Of a DNA stretch of 64,000 nucleotides, positions 33,225-42,340 are shown piece after piece. The stretch is from Arthrobacter sp. DNA4. GTDB taxonomy: Bacteria > Actinomycetota > Actinomycetes > Actinomycetales > Micrococcaceae. The notes below the pieces were generated by a model. It saw nothing but the letters and a program-made list of their open reading frames with translations. It was not told where the DNA came from and made no database searches. Position 1 is the first letter of the stretch; every line of letters begins with the position of its first letter. Made by a program: the position numbers and the translations under genes. Where the stretch lies: contig NZ_CP101466.1 of NCBI RefSeq assembly GCF_024362385.1, forward strand, positions 4,154,001 through 4,218,000, given 5' to 3'.

Positions 33225-36200
33225 CTAGATCAGCGCGTCCGACAGATGGTTCGGGGTACCGAACCGGTGGGCGGTGATGCTGACAGCCTGCTCATGCAGG
33301 AACGGCAGCAGCTCCACGCGGCCGGCCTCCGTGACGGGGTGGGCGTAGATGGCCAGGTCGGGCCTGCCGCCGGTGGCTTCGGCCAGAGCGGAGGCATTGC
33401 CCCCGATCAGGCGGATGCGGGCGCCTGAAAGCTTGCCCGCGGCGGCGAGGTGTCCGGCGGAAGCCAGCCAGCCGGCGTCGGACTCCACCGTCACGTCGAT
33501 GTCCAGTGCGGTGAGCACGGAGCGCAGCTGGGCAGGAAGTTCGACGGCGGTGGACACCGTGACGGCCGACCCCGCCAGCACTCCAGCCGCCACAGTCCGG
33601 ACCAGGTGCGCCAGCGGCGCGCCTTCGGAGAGGCGGATGGTGACCGGCAGGCTGCGGTAGCGGAAGATGTTGCGCTCCGCGCCCAGCCCGGAGACGTCCT
33701 TGGCAGTGCCGAACTCGTCAGCCCACGCCTCGGCATCGGATGCCAGGGCCCGCTGGACGGACTCAAGGCCTGCCGGCTCCAGGGCGGGACCTGCCGCGTT
33801 GAGGATGCGGCGGACGGCCGCGTTGGCTACCGGAGCCTTGGCGGATGCCTCCGCGGGGAGCCAGTCGCCCAGGCCGGCCAGGTAGTTGGGGCCACCGGCC
33901 TTCGTGCCGGCGCCGACGGCCGACTTCTTCCAGCCGCCGAATGGCTGGCGCTGGACGATGGCACCGGTGATGCCGCGGTTGATGTAGAGGTTGCCGGCCT
34001 GGATGGTGTCCAGCCAAATGCCCAGTTCCTCGGAGTTGAGGGAGTGCAGGCCTGCCGTGAGGCCGTATTCGATCTGGTTCTGGATGGCGATGGCCTCTTC
34101 CAGGGTGTCAGCGGTCATCACGCCCAGGACCGGGCCGAAGAATTCGGTCAGGTGGAAGTAGGAGCCGCGCTTGACGCCGTAGCGCACGCCCGGGCTCCAC
34201 AGCCGGCCGGTCCCGTCCAGCTTCGCCGGTTCCACAGCCCAGCTCTCACCCTCACCCAGCGTGGTGAGGGCGTTAAGGAGCTTGCCGTTGGCGGGTTCGA
34301 TGATGGGGCCCATCTGGCTGGTGGGGTCCTGCGGGTAGCCCACCTTCAGGGACGTGACGGCGTCGATCAGCTGGTTGTGGAACCGCTTGGACGTCGCCAC
34401 GGAGCCCACCAGGATCACCAGCGAGGCAGCGGAGCACTTCTGGCCGGCGTGGCCGAACGCGGAGTAGGCCACATCCTTGGCCGCCAGGTCCAGGTCTGCG
34501 CTGGGCGTGACGATGATGGCGTTCTTGCCGCTCGTTTCAGCAAGGAGCGGCAGGTCCTTGCGGAAGGACCGGAACAGCTCCGCAGTTTCGTAGCCGCCGG
34601 TGAGGATCACTCGGTCCACGGCAGGGTGGCTGATCAGCTGCCGGCCCAGTTCCCGCTCCCCCAGCTGGACCATGGTCAGCACGCCCTTGGGCACACCGGC
34701 CTCCCACAGGGCCTCCACCATGACGGCGCCGCTGCGGGCGGCCTGCTTGGCAGGCTTGATCACGACGGCGGATCCGGCGGCGAGTGCCGCAAGCGTGGAC
34801 CCTGCCGGGATGGCGACCGGGAAGTTCCAGGGCGGCGTGACAACAGTGAGCTTGGCTGGGACGAATGTGGCGCCGTCGACCGTGTCCAGCTTGCGCGCGG
34901 ATTCGGCGTAGTAGTGGGCGAAGTCCACGGCCTCGCTGACCTCGGGGTCGCCCTGGTCGATTGTCTTGCCGGTCTCGCTGGCCATGACCTCGAGGAGGTC
35001 GGCGCGGCGGGCTTCCAGGATCTCACCGGCGCGGTGCAGGATTTCTGCGCGCTCGCTGCCGGAGAGCCCGCCCCAGGCCTTGCCCTTCTCCACGGCGTTG
35101 GCAATGGCCGAGTTCAGCGTTTCCTCGTCATTGATGAACGCGGCCTTGACGGAGGCGTTGCCCAGCGTGGAGGACGGGACGCGGCCAAGGATGGCCCGGC
35201 CCCAGATGCGGTTGGTAAGCAGCGCGGGGTCGGTGTCCGGGGTGTTGCGGAAACCGGTGTGCGGCATCGCCGCGGGGGGAAGGCTGCGGTCCTGCCGGCG
35301 GTTGGGCAGCGGAACGGTGTTGTCCAGGGCCTCCAGCGAGGAGAGGAAGCGCTGCTTCTCGCGCTCGAACAGCCCTTCGTTTTCGCTGAGCTCGAAGACC
35401 GCTGACATGAAGTTTTCCTGGCTGGCGCCCTCTTCCAGGCGGCGGATCAGGTAGGCGATGGCGACGTCGAACTCGGACGGGTGCACCACCGGGGTGTAAA
35501 GCAGCAGCGAGCCGACGTCCTTCTTGACGGCCTCGGCCTGGCCCTGCGCCATGCCCAGCAGCATCTCGAATTCGATGCCGGACTCCACACCGCGCTGCTT
35601 GGCCAGGAGCCAGGCGAAGGCAATGTCGAACAGGTTATGGCCTGCGACGCCGATGCGGATGTTCTTGATGCGTTCGGGGTGCAGCGCGTAGTTGATGACG
35701 CTCTTGTAGCTGGTGTCGGAGTCCTGCTTGGAACCCCAGGTGGCCAGCGGCCAGTCGTGCAGCGAAGCTTCCACCTGTTCCATGGGCAGGTTGGCGCCCT
35801 TGACCACGCGGACCTTGATGCCGGCGCCACCGTTGGCACGGCGTTCGGCAGCCCAGTCCTGCAGCCGGATCATGGCGGACAGGGCGTCCGGGAGGTAGGC
35901 CTGGAGCACGATGCCGGCCTCAAGGTTCTTGAACTCGGGCTTGTCCAGGATCCGGGTGAACACCGCGATGGTCATGTCCAGGTCCTTGTATTCCTCCATG
36001 TCCAGGTTGATGAACTTGGCCTTGGGGAAGGAGGCGGCGCGCTGGAAGAGCGGCGTGAGCTTTTCGACGACGTGTTCCACGGCTTCGTCGAAGGCCCAGG
36101 CGGAGTGCGGGGCCACGGTGGAGGAGACCTTGATGGAGACGTAGTCGACGTCCGGGCGGCCCAGCAGCGTGTGCGTGCCTTCGAGGCGGCGGGATGCCTC

Positions 36201-36719
36201 GTGCTCGCCGAGGACTGCCTCGCCCAGGAGGTTGACGTTGAGCTTGATGCCGTCCTTCTTGATCTTGGCGATGGCCGGGCCCAGCTTGGCGTCGGTGGCA
36301 TCAACGATCAGGTGGCCCACCATTTCGCGCAGGACCTTGCGGGCCACGGGGATGACCACCTGCGGCAGGACGGGAGCCATGGTGCCGCCCAGTGCCACGG
36401 CGCTGCGCATGTACCAGGGCAGGAAGGCGGGAACCTTGGGGGCCAGTTTCGCGAGGTTGCGGGCGGCGACGTTGAGGTCCTCGGGACGGACCACGCCGTC
36501 CACGAAGCCCACCGTGAAGTCCAGGCCGTTGGGGTCCTTCAGGACGCCGGCCAGCTGCTCCGCGGAAGCGTCCACCGGAACCTTGGCGGCCTCGGTGAGC
36601 CAGCGCCGGACCAGGGCGACCGCTTCATTGGCGAGGGCCTTTGCCTGGGGGACGTCGACGTCGACGGTCTGCGGGGTGGCCGCCTTGGCGACTGCCGGTT
36701 CCATTGCAACGTGGGTCAT
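33225..36719 (-). CDS. putA: Bifunctional proline dehydrogenase / L-glutamate-gamma-semialdehyde dehydrogenase
   Basis: 1164 aa from ATG 36719 (MTHVAMEPAVAK). Residues about 110-480 are proline dehydrogenase, an FAD barrel (DYVSIKVSSTVAPHS, KVRVVKGANLPMEQVE). Residues about 510-990 are aldehyde dehydrogenase, with LLAETSGKNAI and the catalytic Cys in GHAGQKCSAASL. A further ~170 residues (EASAKAPVANAAV through DALI) form a C-terminal domain that type B PutA proteins have for channelling. There is no N-terminal ribbon-helix-helix, so unlike E. coli PutA this one is not a repressor. Oxidises proline to glutamate and feeds electrons to the respiratory chain. The 325-bp spacer after its start holds promoter signals and a hairpin region shared with the next gene. 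Confidence 0.95.
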   Translation of the reverse strand: MTHVAMEPAVAKAATPQTVDVDVPQAKALANEAVALVRRWLTEAAKVPVDASAEQLAGVLKDPNGLDFTVGFVDGVVRPEDLNVAARNLAKLAPKVPAFLPWYMRSAVALGGTMAPVLPQVVIPVARKVLREMVGHLIVDATDAKLGPAIAKIKKDGIKLNVNLLGEAVLGEHEASRRLEGTHTLLGRPDVDYVSIKVSSTVAPHSAWAFDEAVEHVVEKLTPLFQRAASFPKAKFINLDMEEYKDLDMTIAVFTRILDKPEFKNLEAGIVLQAYLPDALSAMIRLQDWAAERRANGGAGIKVRVVKGANLPMEQVEASLHDWPLATWGSKQDSDTSYKSVINYALHPERIKNIRIGVAGHNLFDIAFAWLLAKQRGVESGIEFEMLLGMAQGQAEAVKKDVGSLLLYTPVVHPSEFDVAIAYLIRRLEEGASQENFMSAVFELSENEGLFEREKQRFLSSLEALDNTVPLPNRRQDRSLPPAAMPHTGFRNTPDTDPALLTNRIWGRAILGRVPSSTLGNASVKAAFINDEETLNSAIANAVEKGKAWGGLSGSERAEILHRAGEILEARRADLLEVMASETGKTIDQGDPEVSEAVDFAHYYAESARKLDTVDGATFVPAKLTVVTPPWNFPVAIPAGSTLAALAAGSAVVIKPAKQAARSGAVMVEALWEAGVPKGVLTMVQLGERELGRQLISHPAVDRVILTGGYETAELFRSFRKDLPLLAETSGKNAIIVTPSADLDLAAKDVAYSAFGHAGQKCSAASLVILVGSVATSKRFHNQLIDAVTSLKVGYPQDPTSQMGPIIEPANGKLLNALTTLGEGESWAVEPAKLDGTGRLWSPGVRYGVKRGSYFHLTEFFGPVLGVMTADTLEEAIAIQNQIEYGLTAGLHSLNSEELGIWLDTIQAGNLYINRGITGAIVQRQPFGGWKKSAVGAGTKAGGPNYLAGLGDWLPAEASAKAPVANAAVRRILNAAGPALEPAGLESVQRALASDAEAWADEFGTAKDVSGLGAERNIFRYRSLPVTIRLSEGAPLAHLVRTVAAGVLAGSAVTVSTAVELPAQLRSVLTALDIDVTVESDAGWLASAGHLAAAGKLSGARIRLIGGNASALAEATGGRPDLAIYAHPVTEAGRVELLPFLHEQAVSITAHRFGTPNHLSDALI

Positions 36720-37044
36720 TGTTTTTCCCGATCTTTCTGGTGTTCTGGGAGGTCTTTCCACCAGTATGAGCTTCAACTCACATAAGATAAAGCGATCTTT
36801 CCCAACCAGTACAGGTTAGGAAAACCAATGTTTTATTCACCTCCCACGCCCCATCACCTGATGCCCCAAAACCGCCAACGCCGCATCACATTCCGCCCCC
36901 AAGCCGCCGGCGCCCCATCACCTTCCGCCCAAAGCAACGAACCCTCCCCCACGGAATGTGGGGGAGGGTTCGGCTGGACGCCGCATTATCTGATGGGGCG
37001 TTGGGGAAAAACGGGCAGAAGGTGATGGCGCGTCCGGGGAGAGG
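36720..37044. repeat. Spacer between putA and the APC permease; nested inverted and direct repeats
   Basis: No gene is seen in these 325 bp. Near the putA start there is AAGAT-N6-ATCTT at 36784-36799. Two 20-bp direct copies, CGCCGCATCACATTCCGCCC (36879-36898) and CGCCCCATCACCTTCCGCCC (36911-36930), differ at two positions. An inverted relative lies at 37013-37030. A further GCCCCATCACCTGATG block at 36849-36864 is mirrored by ATCTGATGGGGC at 36988-36999. All these nest around a perfect terminator at 36938-36972, so the whole segment can fold into one large structure. Confidence 0.7.
36938..36972. terminator. Hairpin terminator in the putA/APC spacer
   Basis: CGAACCCTCCCCCAC (36938-36952) and GTGGGGGAGGGTTCG (36958-36972) are perfect 15-bp arms with a GGAAT loop. 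No clear T run follows, so termination by sequence alone is likely but not certain. It sits at the core of the nested repeats. Confidence 0.6.
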
Positions 37045-38508
37045 TCAGGAAAGCGGGCGGTGCAGCTCTGCGAGTTCCTCGTGGCGGGGGCTGTTGGGGT
37101 TCATCAGCGAGTGCTTGCGGCCGTAGCCGAAGTAGATGACCAGACCGATGATCAGCCACACCACGAACCGCAGCCAGGTTTCCCAGTGCAGCTGCAGCAT
37201 CAGGAAGGCGGAGGCCAGGACACCGAACGCCGGGATGACGGGCATCAGGGGCAGGCGGAACGTACGGGGAGCATCAGGGCGCTTGTAACGGAAGATGATC
37301 ACGGACAGGCAAACGACGACGAACGCGGCCAGGATGCCGATGTTGGTGAGGTCCGCGACTGCCTTGATGGGGAAGACGCCGGCGAGGAAGGCGGAGGCGA
37401 TGCCGCCGATCCAGGTGACGCGCTGCGGGGTGCCGTGCCGGTCGGTCTTGGCAAACCAGCCGGGGAGCAGGCCGTCACGGCTCATGGAGAACCAGACGCG
37501 TGTGACGCCGAGCAGGAAGGTGAGCATCACGGTGAGGATGGACAGGACCGCGAACACCGAAATGATGGTGGCGATGACGGGCAGGCCCACGGAAGTGAAG
37601 GCGGAGGCGAAGCCTGCCTTGGGGTCGATGTCCTTGTAGTTCTGCATGCCGGTGAGGACCAGGGTGGCGGCAACATAAAGGAGCATGGCGATGATGAGCG
37701 AGAGCACGATGGCCTTGGGCATGTGCTTCTTGCCGTCCTTGGCTTCCTCGGCTGCGGTACTCATGGCGTCGTAGCCGAACACGGCGAAGAAGACGGTGGC
37801 GGAGCCTGCCACCACGGGACCGAACCCACTCGGCATGAACGGGTTGTAGTTGTTGGTGTCGATGTAGAAGACGCCGAGCCCGATGATGAACAGGATCAGG
37901 ATGACCTTGATGGCCACGGCGATTAGTTCGAACCGGCCGAACGCCTTGGTGCCACGGGAGAGGATCCAGGTGACCAGGAGGCAGACGAGGATGGCCGGGA
38001 TATTGACGATCCCGCCCTTGCCTTCGTCAAAGGTGGAGGTCATCCAGGTGGGCAGGTGGATGCCGATGCCGGTCAGGAAGGCGTCCAGGTAACCGGAGAT
38101 GCCGATGGCCACCACGGCGACGATGGCGATGTATTCCAGCAGCAGGTCCCAGCCGATGAACCAGCCGATCACCTCGCCAAGGGCCACGTAGCCGTAGGTG
38201 TAGGCGGAGCCCGCGCGCGGGATCATGCCGGCGAACTCTGCGTAGGAGAGGGCGGCGGCCGCGGAGGCGAGGCCTGCAATCAGGAAGGAAATCAGCACCG
38301 CGGGCCCCACCCCGGGTGTGCCTTCACTGCCGGCGGCCACCAGCCCCGCGAGGGAGAAGATGCCGACGCCGATAATCCCGCCAACGCCAATGGCGGTGAG
38401 CTGCCACAGCCCGAGGGACTTGAACAGTCCGCTGTGCTTGCTCTCTTCTTCGATGTCATCGATGGGCTTTCGCCGCATGATCGATTGGCTCAAATCTTTG
38501 CTGCTCAT
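37045..38508 (-). CDS. APC-superfamily amino acid permease
   Basis: 487 aa from ATG 38508 (MSSKDLSQSIMRRKP), preceded by CCAGGAG. About 12 membrane helices. The APC signature LTAIGVGGIIGVGIFSLAG (unwound helix 1) is clear, with EFAGMIPRAGSAYTYGYVALGE in helix 3. FGYDAMSTAAEEAKDGKKHMPKAI is the helix-6 region of CAT-type permeases. It probably imports a cationic or branched-chain amino acid. The gene diverges from a LysR regulator, which probably controls it. The 5' extension to 38586 has no ribosome site and is not used. Confidence 0.9.
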   Translation of the reverse strand: MSSKDLSQSIMRRKPIDDIEEESKHSGLFKSLGLWQLTAIGVGGIIGVGIFSLAGLVAAGSEGTPGVGPAVLISFLIAGLASAAAALSYAEFAGMIPRAGSAYTYGYVALGEVIGWFIGWDLLLEYIAIVAVVAIGISGYLDAFLTGIGIHLPTWMTSTFDEGKGGIVNIPAILVCLLVTWILSRGTKAFGRFELIAVAIKVILILFIIGLGVFYIDTNNYNPFMPSGFGPVVAGSATVFFAVFGYDAMSTAAEEAKDGKKHMPKAIVLSLIIAMLLYVAATLVLTGMQNYKDIDPKAGFASAFTSVGLPVIATIISVFAVLSILTVMLTFLLGVTRVWFSMSRDGLLPGWFAKTDRHGTPQRVTWIGGIASAFLAGVFPIKAVADLTNIGILAAFVVVCLSVIIFRYKRPDAPRTFRLPLMPVIPAFGVLASAFLMLQLHWETWLRFVVWLIIGLVIYFGYGRKHSLMNPNSPRHEELAELHRPLS

Positions 38509-38597
38509 CAGGAACTCCTGGTTGGGGTGCGACCCCGCCGCGGCACGCCAAGAAACCTGGCTGTGACGGGGGTAACTCAGTTTCAACAGTATGCGTG

Positions 38598-38644
38598 CGC
38601 AATTGCGTTAGATAAAGTGGCTACTTCTAACCTATATTCGTTAG
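38598..38644. promoter_or_regulatory. Palindromes between the APC permease and LysR genes
   Basis: CGCAATTGCG (38598-38607) is a perfect 10-bp palindrome. CTAAC-N8-GTTAG (38627-38644) is an 18-bp inverted repeat, and another TTAGG half-site follows. Both lie between the divergent starts at 38508 and 38664, where the LysR protein is expected to bind. Confidence 0.45.
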
Positions 38645-38663
38645 TTTCAGTTAGGAATCCATC

Positions 38664-39578
38664 ATGCTTGATGTGCGCAGGCTGCGGCTGCTCCGTGAAT
38701 TAAGCATCCGTGGGACGCTGGCGGAGGTGGCCGAGGCGCTTCAGTACAGCCCGTCGTCGGTATCGCAGCAGCTGGCCCTCCTGGAGAAGGAAGTGGGCGT
38801 CGAGCTGCTCCGGAAGACGGGCCGGCGGGTGCAGCTGACGCCCCAGGCGGAAGTGCTGGTGGCACACACCGCGCAGCTGCTGGAAACCATGGAGCAGGCA
38901 GAAGCGGACCTGGCTGCATCCCTGACCACGGTCACGGGGACGGTGCGGATCGCGGTGTTCCAGTCCGCGGCGCTCGCCCTGATGCCGGACACCCTGACGC
39001 GCATGGCCGCGACGTACCCCGAGGTGCGGATCGAGATGATCCAGCGTGAGCCCGAGACGGCGCTGCATGAAACGTGGGCGCGGGACTTCGACCTGGTGAT
39101 TGCCGAGCAGTATCCGGGACACGCGGCGCCGCGCTACCCCGAGTTGGACAAGGTGAAGCTGACCACCGACGCCATCCGGCTGGCCGTTCCGCCCGCGTCC
39201 GGCGGCGGCCCCGCGATCCGTTCCCTGGAGGACACGGCAGACCTGGCCTGGGTCATGGAACCGCGCGGCGCCGCATCGCGGCACTGGGCAGAACAGGCGT
39301 GCCGCAGTGCAGGATTCGAGCCCGATGTCCGGTTTGAAACCGCCGACCTGCAGGCGCAGGCCCGCCTGATCGAGTCCGGCAATGCCGTGGCCCTGATGCC
39401 GGACCTGGTGTGGACGGGCCGCGGCACCACCGCGCAGCTCCTGGAGCTGCCGGGCAAGCCGCACCGCACCATTTTCACCTCGGTGCGCCGCTCCAGCACC
39501 CAGCGCCCGGCCATCCTGGCAGCCAGGGAAACCCTGGCTGCGGCTGCGGCGGCGGTGGCAACGGACGACGCCGGGTGA
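38664..39578 (+). CDS. LysR-family transcriptional regulator
   Basis: 304 aa. HTH near 17-38: GTLAEVAEALQYSPSSVSQQLALLE, ending in KEVGVELLRKTGRRVQLTPQAE. The effector domain from about 90 includes VRIAVFQSAALALMPDTLTRMAATYPEVRIEM. It diverges from the APC permease with 155 bp between and is likely to control it. This actinobacterial type of LysR often regulates amino-acid uptake. The effector is not predictable. Confidence 0.9.
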   Translation: MLDVRRLRLLRELSIRGTLAEVAEALQYSPSSVSQQLALLEKEVGVELLRKTGRRVQLTPQAEVLVAHTAQLLETMEQAEADLAASLTTVTGTVRIAVFQSAALALMPDTLTRMAATYPEVRIEMIQREPETALHETWARDFDLVIAEQYPGHAAPRYPELDKVKLTTDAIRLAVPPASGGGPAIRSLEDTADLAWVMEPRGAASRHWAEQACRSAGFEPDVRFETADLQAQARLIESGNAVALMPDLVWTGRGTTAQLLELPGKPHRTIFTSVRRSSTQRPAILAARETLAAAAAAVATDDAG

Positions 39579-39734
39579 CCGGCCGCCGTCGTCCGCGTCC
39601 TTCCGTGCGTAGCCAGGCCGCCCGTGGCTGCGCAGGTGCGTCCCCTGAGCCTTGAGCACCCGTGTCACCGCGCGGGCCCGTATGTTTCGTGCGTCACTGC
39701 GGGTAAAGGGCCGCAGGACTAGACTGGACCCGTT

Positions 39735-40160
39735 ATGAATCGAACAATGTTCAAGTCCAAAATCCACAGGGCCACCGTCACGCACGCCGACCTGCACTAC
39801 GTCGGCTCGGTCACCGTTGACCTCGACCTGCTCGAAGCCGCCGACATCCTGCCCGGCGAGCTGGTGTCCATTGTGGACGTCACCAACGGCGCGCGGCTTG
39901 AAACCTACACGATCGCCGGCGAGCGCGGTTCCGGCGTCATCGGCATCAACGGTGCAGCGGCGCACCTCATGCACGAGAACGACATCGTCATCCTCATTAC
40001 CTACGCGGAAATGACCACCGAAGAGGCCAGGGCCTACGAGCCCAAGGTGGTCCACGTGGACCGGGACAACCGGATCATCCAGCTGGGCAACGACCCCGCC
40101 GAAAGCCTCACCCCCGGCATGATGCGCCCCCCTTTCGCGCTTAACAACGCCACCCTGTAA
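39735..40160 (+). CDS. panD: Aspartate 1-decarboxylase
   Basis: 141 aa. [29 protein letters not shown] has the Gly24-Ser25 self-cleavage site, which produces the pyruvoyl group on the new alpha chain. INGAAAHL and DIVILITYA are normal PanD blocks. Makes beta-alanine for pantothenate and coenzyme A. Length fits the actinobacterial form. No other pan genes lie next to it; 51 bp downstream an AEC carrier begins. Confidence 0.96.
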   Translation: MNRTMFKSKIHRATVTHADLHYVGSVTVDLDLLEAADILPGELVSIVDVTNGARLETYTIAGERGSGVIGINGAAAHLMHENDIVILITYAEMTTEEARAYEPKVVHVDRDNRIIQLGNDPAESLTPGMMRPPFALNNATL

Positions 40161-40211
40161 CCGGAGCGTGCGACCCGGTCCCTGCCTCCGCCGTGCCCGA
40201 ACGGCTGATCC

Positions 40212-41138
40212 TTGCTAGGGGTGCTGGCAGGGTTCTTCGTGGTCTGGTGCATCATCCTGGTGGGATGGTTCGTGGGCCGGCAGCGGATCCTCGGCGATAA
40301 CGCCCGCCCCGTACTGAGCGGCCTGACGTTCTTCGTGGCCAGCCCGGCGCTCCTTTTCGAAACCCTGAGCAAGGCCCGCCTGCAGGAAGTCTTCGCCGAG
40401 CCGCTGCTGGTCACGGCGGTGGCGGCGATTACCACTGCCGCCATCTTCTTCGCCCTGGCCAGGTTCTGGCTGAAGCGGGCCCTCCCGGAATCGCTGATGT
40501 CCGCCATGTCCGCGTCCCTTGCGAACTCGGCGAACCTGGGTATTCCCATCGCGGTATATGTCCTGGGCGATGCCAGCTACGTGGCGCCGCTGCTGATCTT
40601 CCAGCTGGCCTTCTTCACCCCGATGTTCCTGATGATCCTGGACTCGAGCACCAGCACGCACCGGACCACGGTCCTGGGATTCTTCCTGATGATCCTGCGC
40701 AATCCCATGATCGTGGGCTCAGGCCTGGGGCTGCTGGTGGCAGGCACCGGTTTCCAGGTTCCGGCGCTGGTCATGGAGCCGATCCACCTGATTGGCGGGG
40801 CCGCGATTCCCGCCATGCTGATGGCGTTCGGGGTGAGCCTGAACGGCACGCGGCCCCTGCAGGCTTCGTCCGGACGCCGGGTGGATACCCTGCTGGCAAG
40901 TGGCTTCAAGCTCGCTGTCCAGCCGGCCTTGGCTTATGTTTTTGCCCGCTTCGCGCTTGGCATGGACGGCCATGCGCTGTTTGCGGTGGTGGTGACGTCC
41001 TCCCTGCCCACCGCGCAGAATGTGTTTGTGGCCGCCAGCCGTTACCAAACCGGGCTTACCGTCGCCAAGGACACCGTGCTGATCACCACCGTGGTGGCAG
41101 TGCCCGCCATGATCGGTGTCGCGCTGCTGCTGGCGTGA
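40212..41138 (+). CDS. AEC-family (auxin efflux carrier) transporter
   Basis: About 308 aa, ten membrane helices in two five-helix halves. N-half LLFETLSKARLQEVF, centre SANLGIPIAVYVLGD, C-half SLPTAQNVFVAASRYQTG match bacterial AEC proteins that move organic acids or amino acids. The start is uncertain: TTG 40212 has no ribosome site, and GTG 40221 is a close alternative. Confidence 0.82.
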   Translation: MLGVLAGFFVVWCIILVGWFVGRQRILGDNARPVLSGLTFFVASPALLFETLSKARLQEVFAEPLLVTAVAAITTAAIFFALARFWLKRALPESLMSAMSASLANSANLGIPIAVYVLGDASYVAPLLIFQLAFFTPMFLMILDSSTSTHRTTVLGFFLMILRNPMIVGSGLGLLVAGTGFQVPALVMEPIHLIGGAAIPAMLMAFGVSLNGTRPLQASSGRRVDTLLASGFKLAVQPALAYVFARFALGMDGHALFAVVVTSSLPTAQNVFVAASRYQTGLTVAKDTVLITTVVAVPAMIGVALLLA

Positions 41139-41176
41139 GCCCTGGCCACGAGTCGTAACTGCAGCTTGGAGGGCTG

Positions 41177-42310
41177 ATGAATACTGTGCTGGATACCGTA
41201 GTGATCGGTGGTGGCGCCATGGGCTCGGCCGCCGCGTGGGCACTGTCCCGCCGCGGCCGGCAGGTGACGCTCGTGGAGCAGTTCGGCCCCGGGCACAAGA
41301 TCGGCGCGTCCCACGGCGCCACCCGAAACCTCAACCCGGGCTACCACCAGCCGGACTACGTGGCCATGCTGGCCGAGGGGCTGGCCCTATGGGACGAGCT
41401 GGAGCAGGACAGCGGCGTGCAGCTGCTGGCGCGCACCGGCGTCGTCACCCATGGTCCTGGCGGCGACCTCCCGAAAGTCGCCGCAGCCCTCACCGAGGCC
41501 GGCATCAGCGCCGAATTCCTGTCCCCCGGTGAGGCCGGCGAACGCTGGCGCGGCATCCGGTTCGACCAGCAGGTCCTGCTTATGCCCGACGGCGGCCAGC
41601 TCAACCCCGAGGCGGCGCTGCCCGCCTTCCAGCGTCTCGCCTCCGCCCTGGGCGCCGAGATCCGGCACCATACCAAGGTGGTGGACTTCGAGGTGTTCGA
41701 CGACGGCGTGCGGCTGGTGCTGGAATCGGCTGCGGGCACGGAGGTGGTCACCGCAGCCCAGGCCGTGGTGACGGCGGGCGGCTGGACGGAGAAGCTGCTG
41801 GCCAAGGTGGTGGGCACGGCTGGCGCAGCGTTGCGGATCCCGAAGCTCAGGGTGACCCAGGAGCAGCCGGCGCATTTCCGCGTGGCGGACCCCGGCGCGG
41901 TGTGGCCCGGCTTCAACCACTACCCGGGCCCGGATTACCAGGGCTGGTACTCCCCCGTGTACGGAATGCAGACCCCCGGCGAAGGCATCAAGGCCGGCTG
42001 GCACGGGGTGGGCCCGGTGGTGGACCCGGACCTGCGGGACTTTCTGCCGGAACCAACGCAGCTGGCAGCGCTGCAGGAGTACGCACGGCAGTGGCTGCCC
42101 GGCGTTGACCCCGATTCGTTCGAGGCCATCAGCTGCACGTACACCACCACCCCGGACGAGGACTTTGTCCTGGACCGCATCGGGCCCGTGGTGATCGGTG
42201 CGGGCTTCTCCGGCCATGGCTTCAAGTTCACCCCGGTGGTGGGGCGGATCCTGGCCGACCTTGCCACCGGGACCCGGCCCGCGCCGTCGATCTTCCGCGC
42301 GTCCCGCTAG
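41177..42310 (+). CDS. solA: Monomeric sarcosine oxidase / N-methyl-L-tryptophan oxidase family flavoenzyme
   Basis: 377 aa. An FAD-binding VVIGGGAMGSAAAWALSRRGR at 8-28 starts the Rossmann fold. KIGASHGATRNLNPGYHQP follows, as in sarcosine oxidases. FAD is covalently bound via a Cys in this family (SCTYTTTPDEDFVLD near 320 holds one). GAGFSGHGFKFTPVVGRILADLA is the C-terminal FAD block. It demethylates N-methyl amino acids to amino acid plus formaldehyde and H2O2. The real substrate is uncertain. It sits upstream of a D-threonine-aldolase-like gene, 30 bp away. Confidence 0.87.
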   Translation: MNTVLDTVVIGGGAMGSAAAWALSRRGRQVTLVEQFGPGHKIGASHGATRNLNPGYHQPDYVAMLAEGLALWDELEQDSGVQLLARTGVVTHGPGGDLPKVAAALTEAGISAEFLSPGEAGERWRGIRFDQQVLLMPDGGQLNPEAALPAFQRLASALGAEIRHHTKVVDFEVFDDGVRLVLESAAGTEVVTAAQAVVTAGGWTEKLLAKVVGTAGAALRIPKLRVTQEQPAHFRVADPGAVWPGFNHYPGPDYQGWYSPVYGMQTPGEGIKAGWHGVGPVVDPDLRDFLPEPTQLAALQEYARQWLPGVDPDSFEAISCTYTTTPDEDFVLDRIGPVVIGAGFSGHGFKFTPVVGRILADLATGTRPAPSIFRASR

Positions 42311-42340
42311 GGGCCTCGACCTAGAGAAAGAGAACCAGTG

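Noticed and set aside
33450..35405. Plus-strand open frame (651 codons) opposite putA
   Set aside because: Antisense shadow of putA with biased composition and no recognisable domain.
36841..37030. CRISPR-like array in the putA/APC spacer
   Set aside because: Only two near-identical direct copies with a 12-bp gap plus inverted copies; no regular repeat-spacer pattern and no cas genes.
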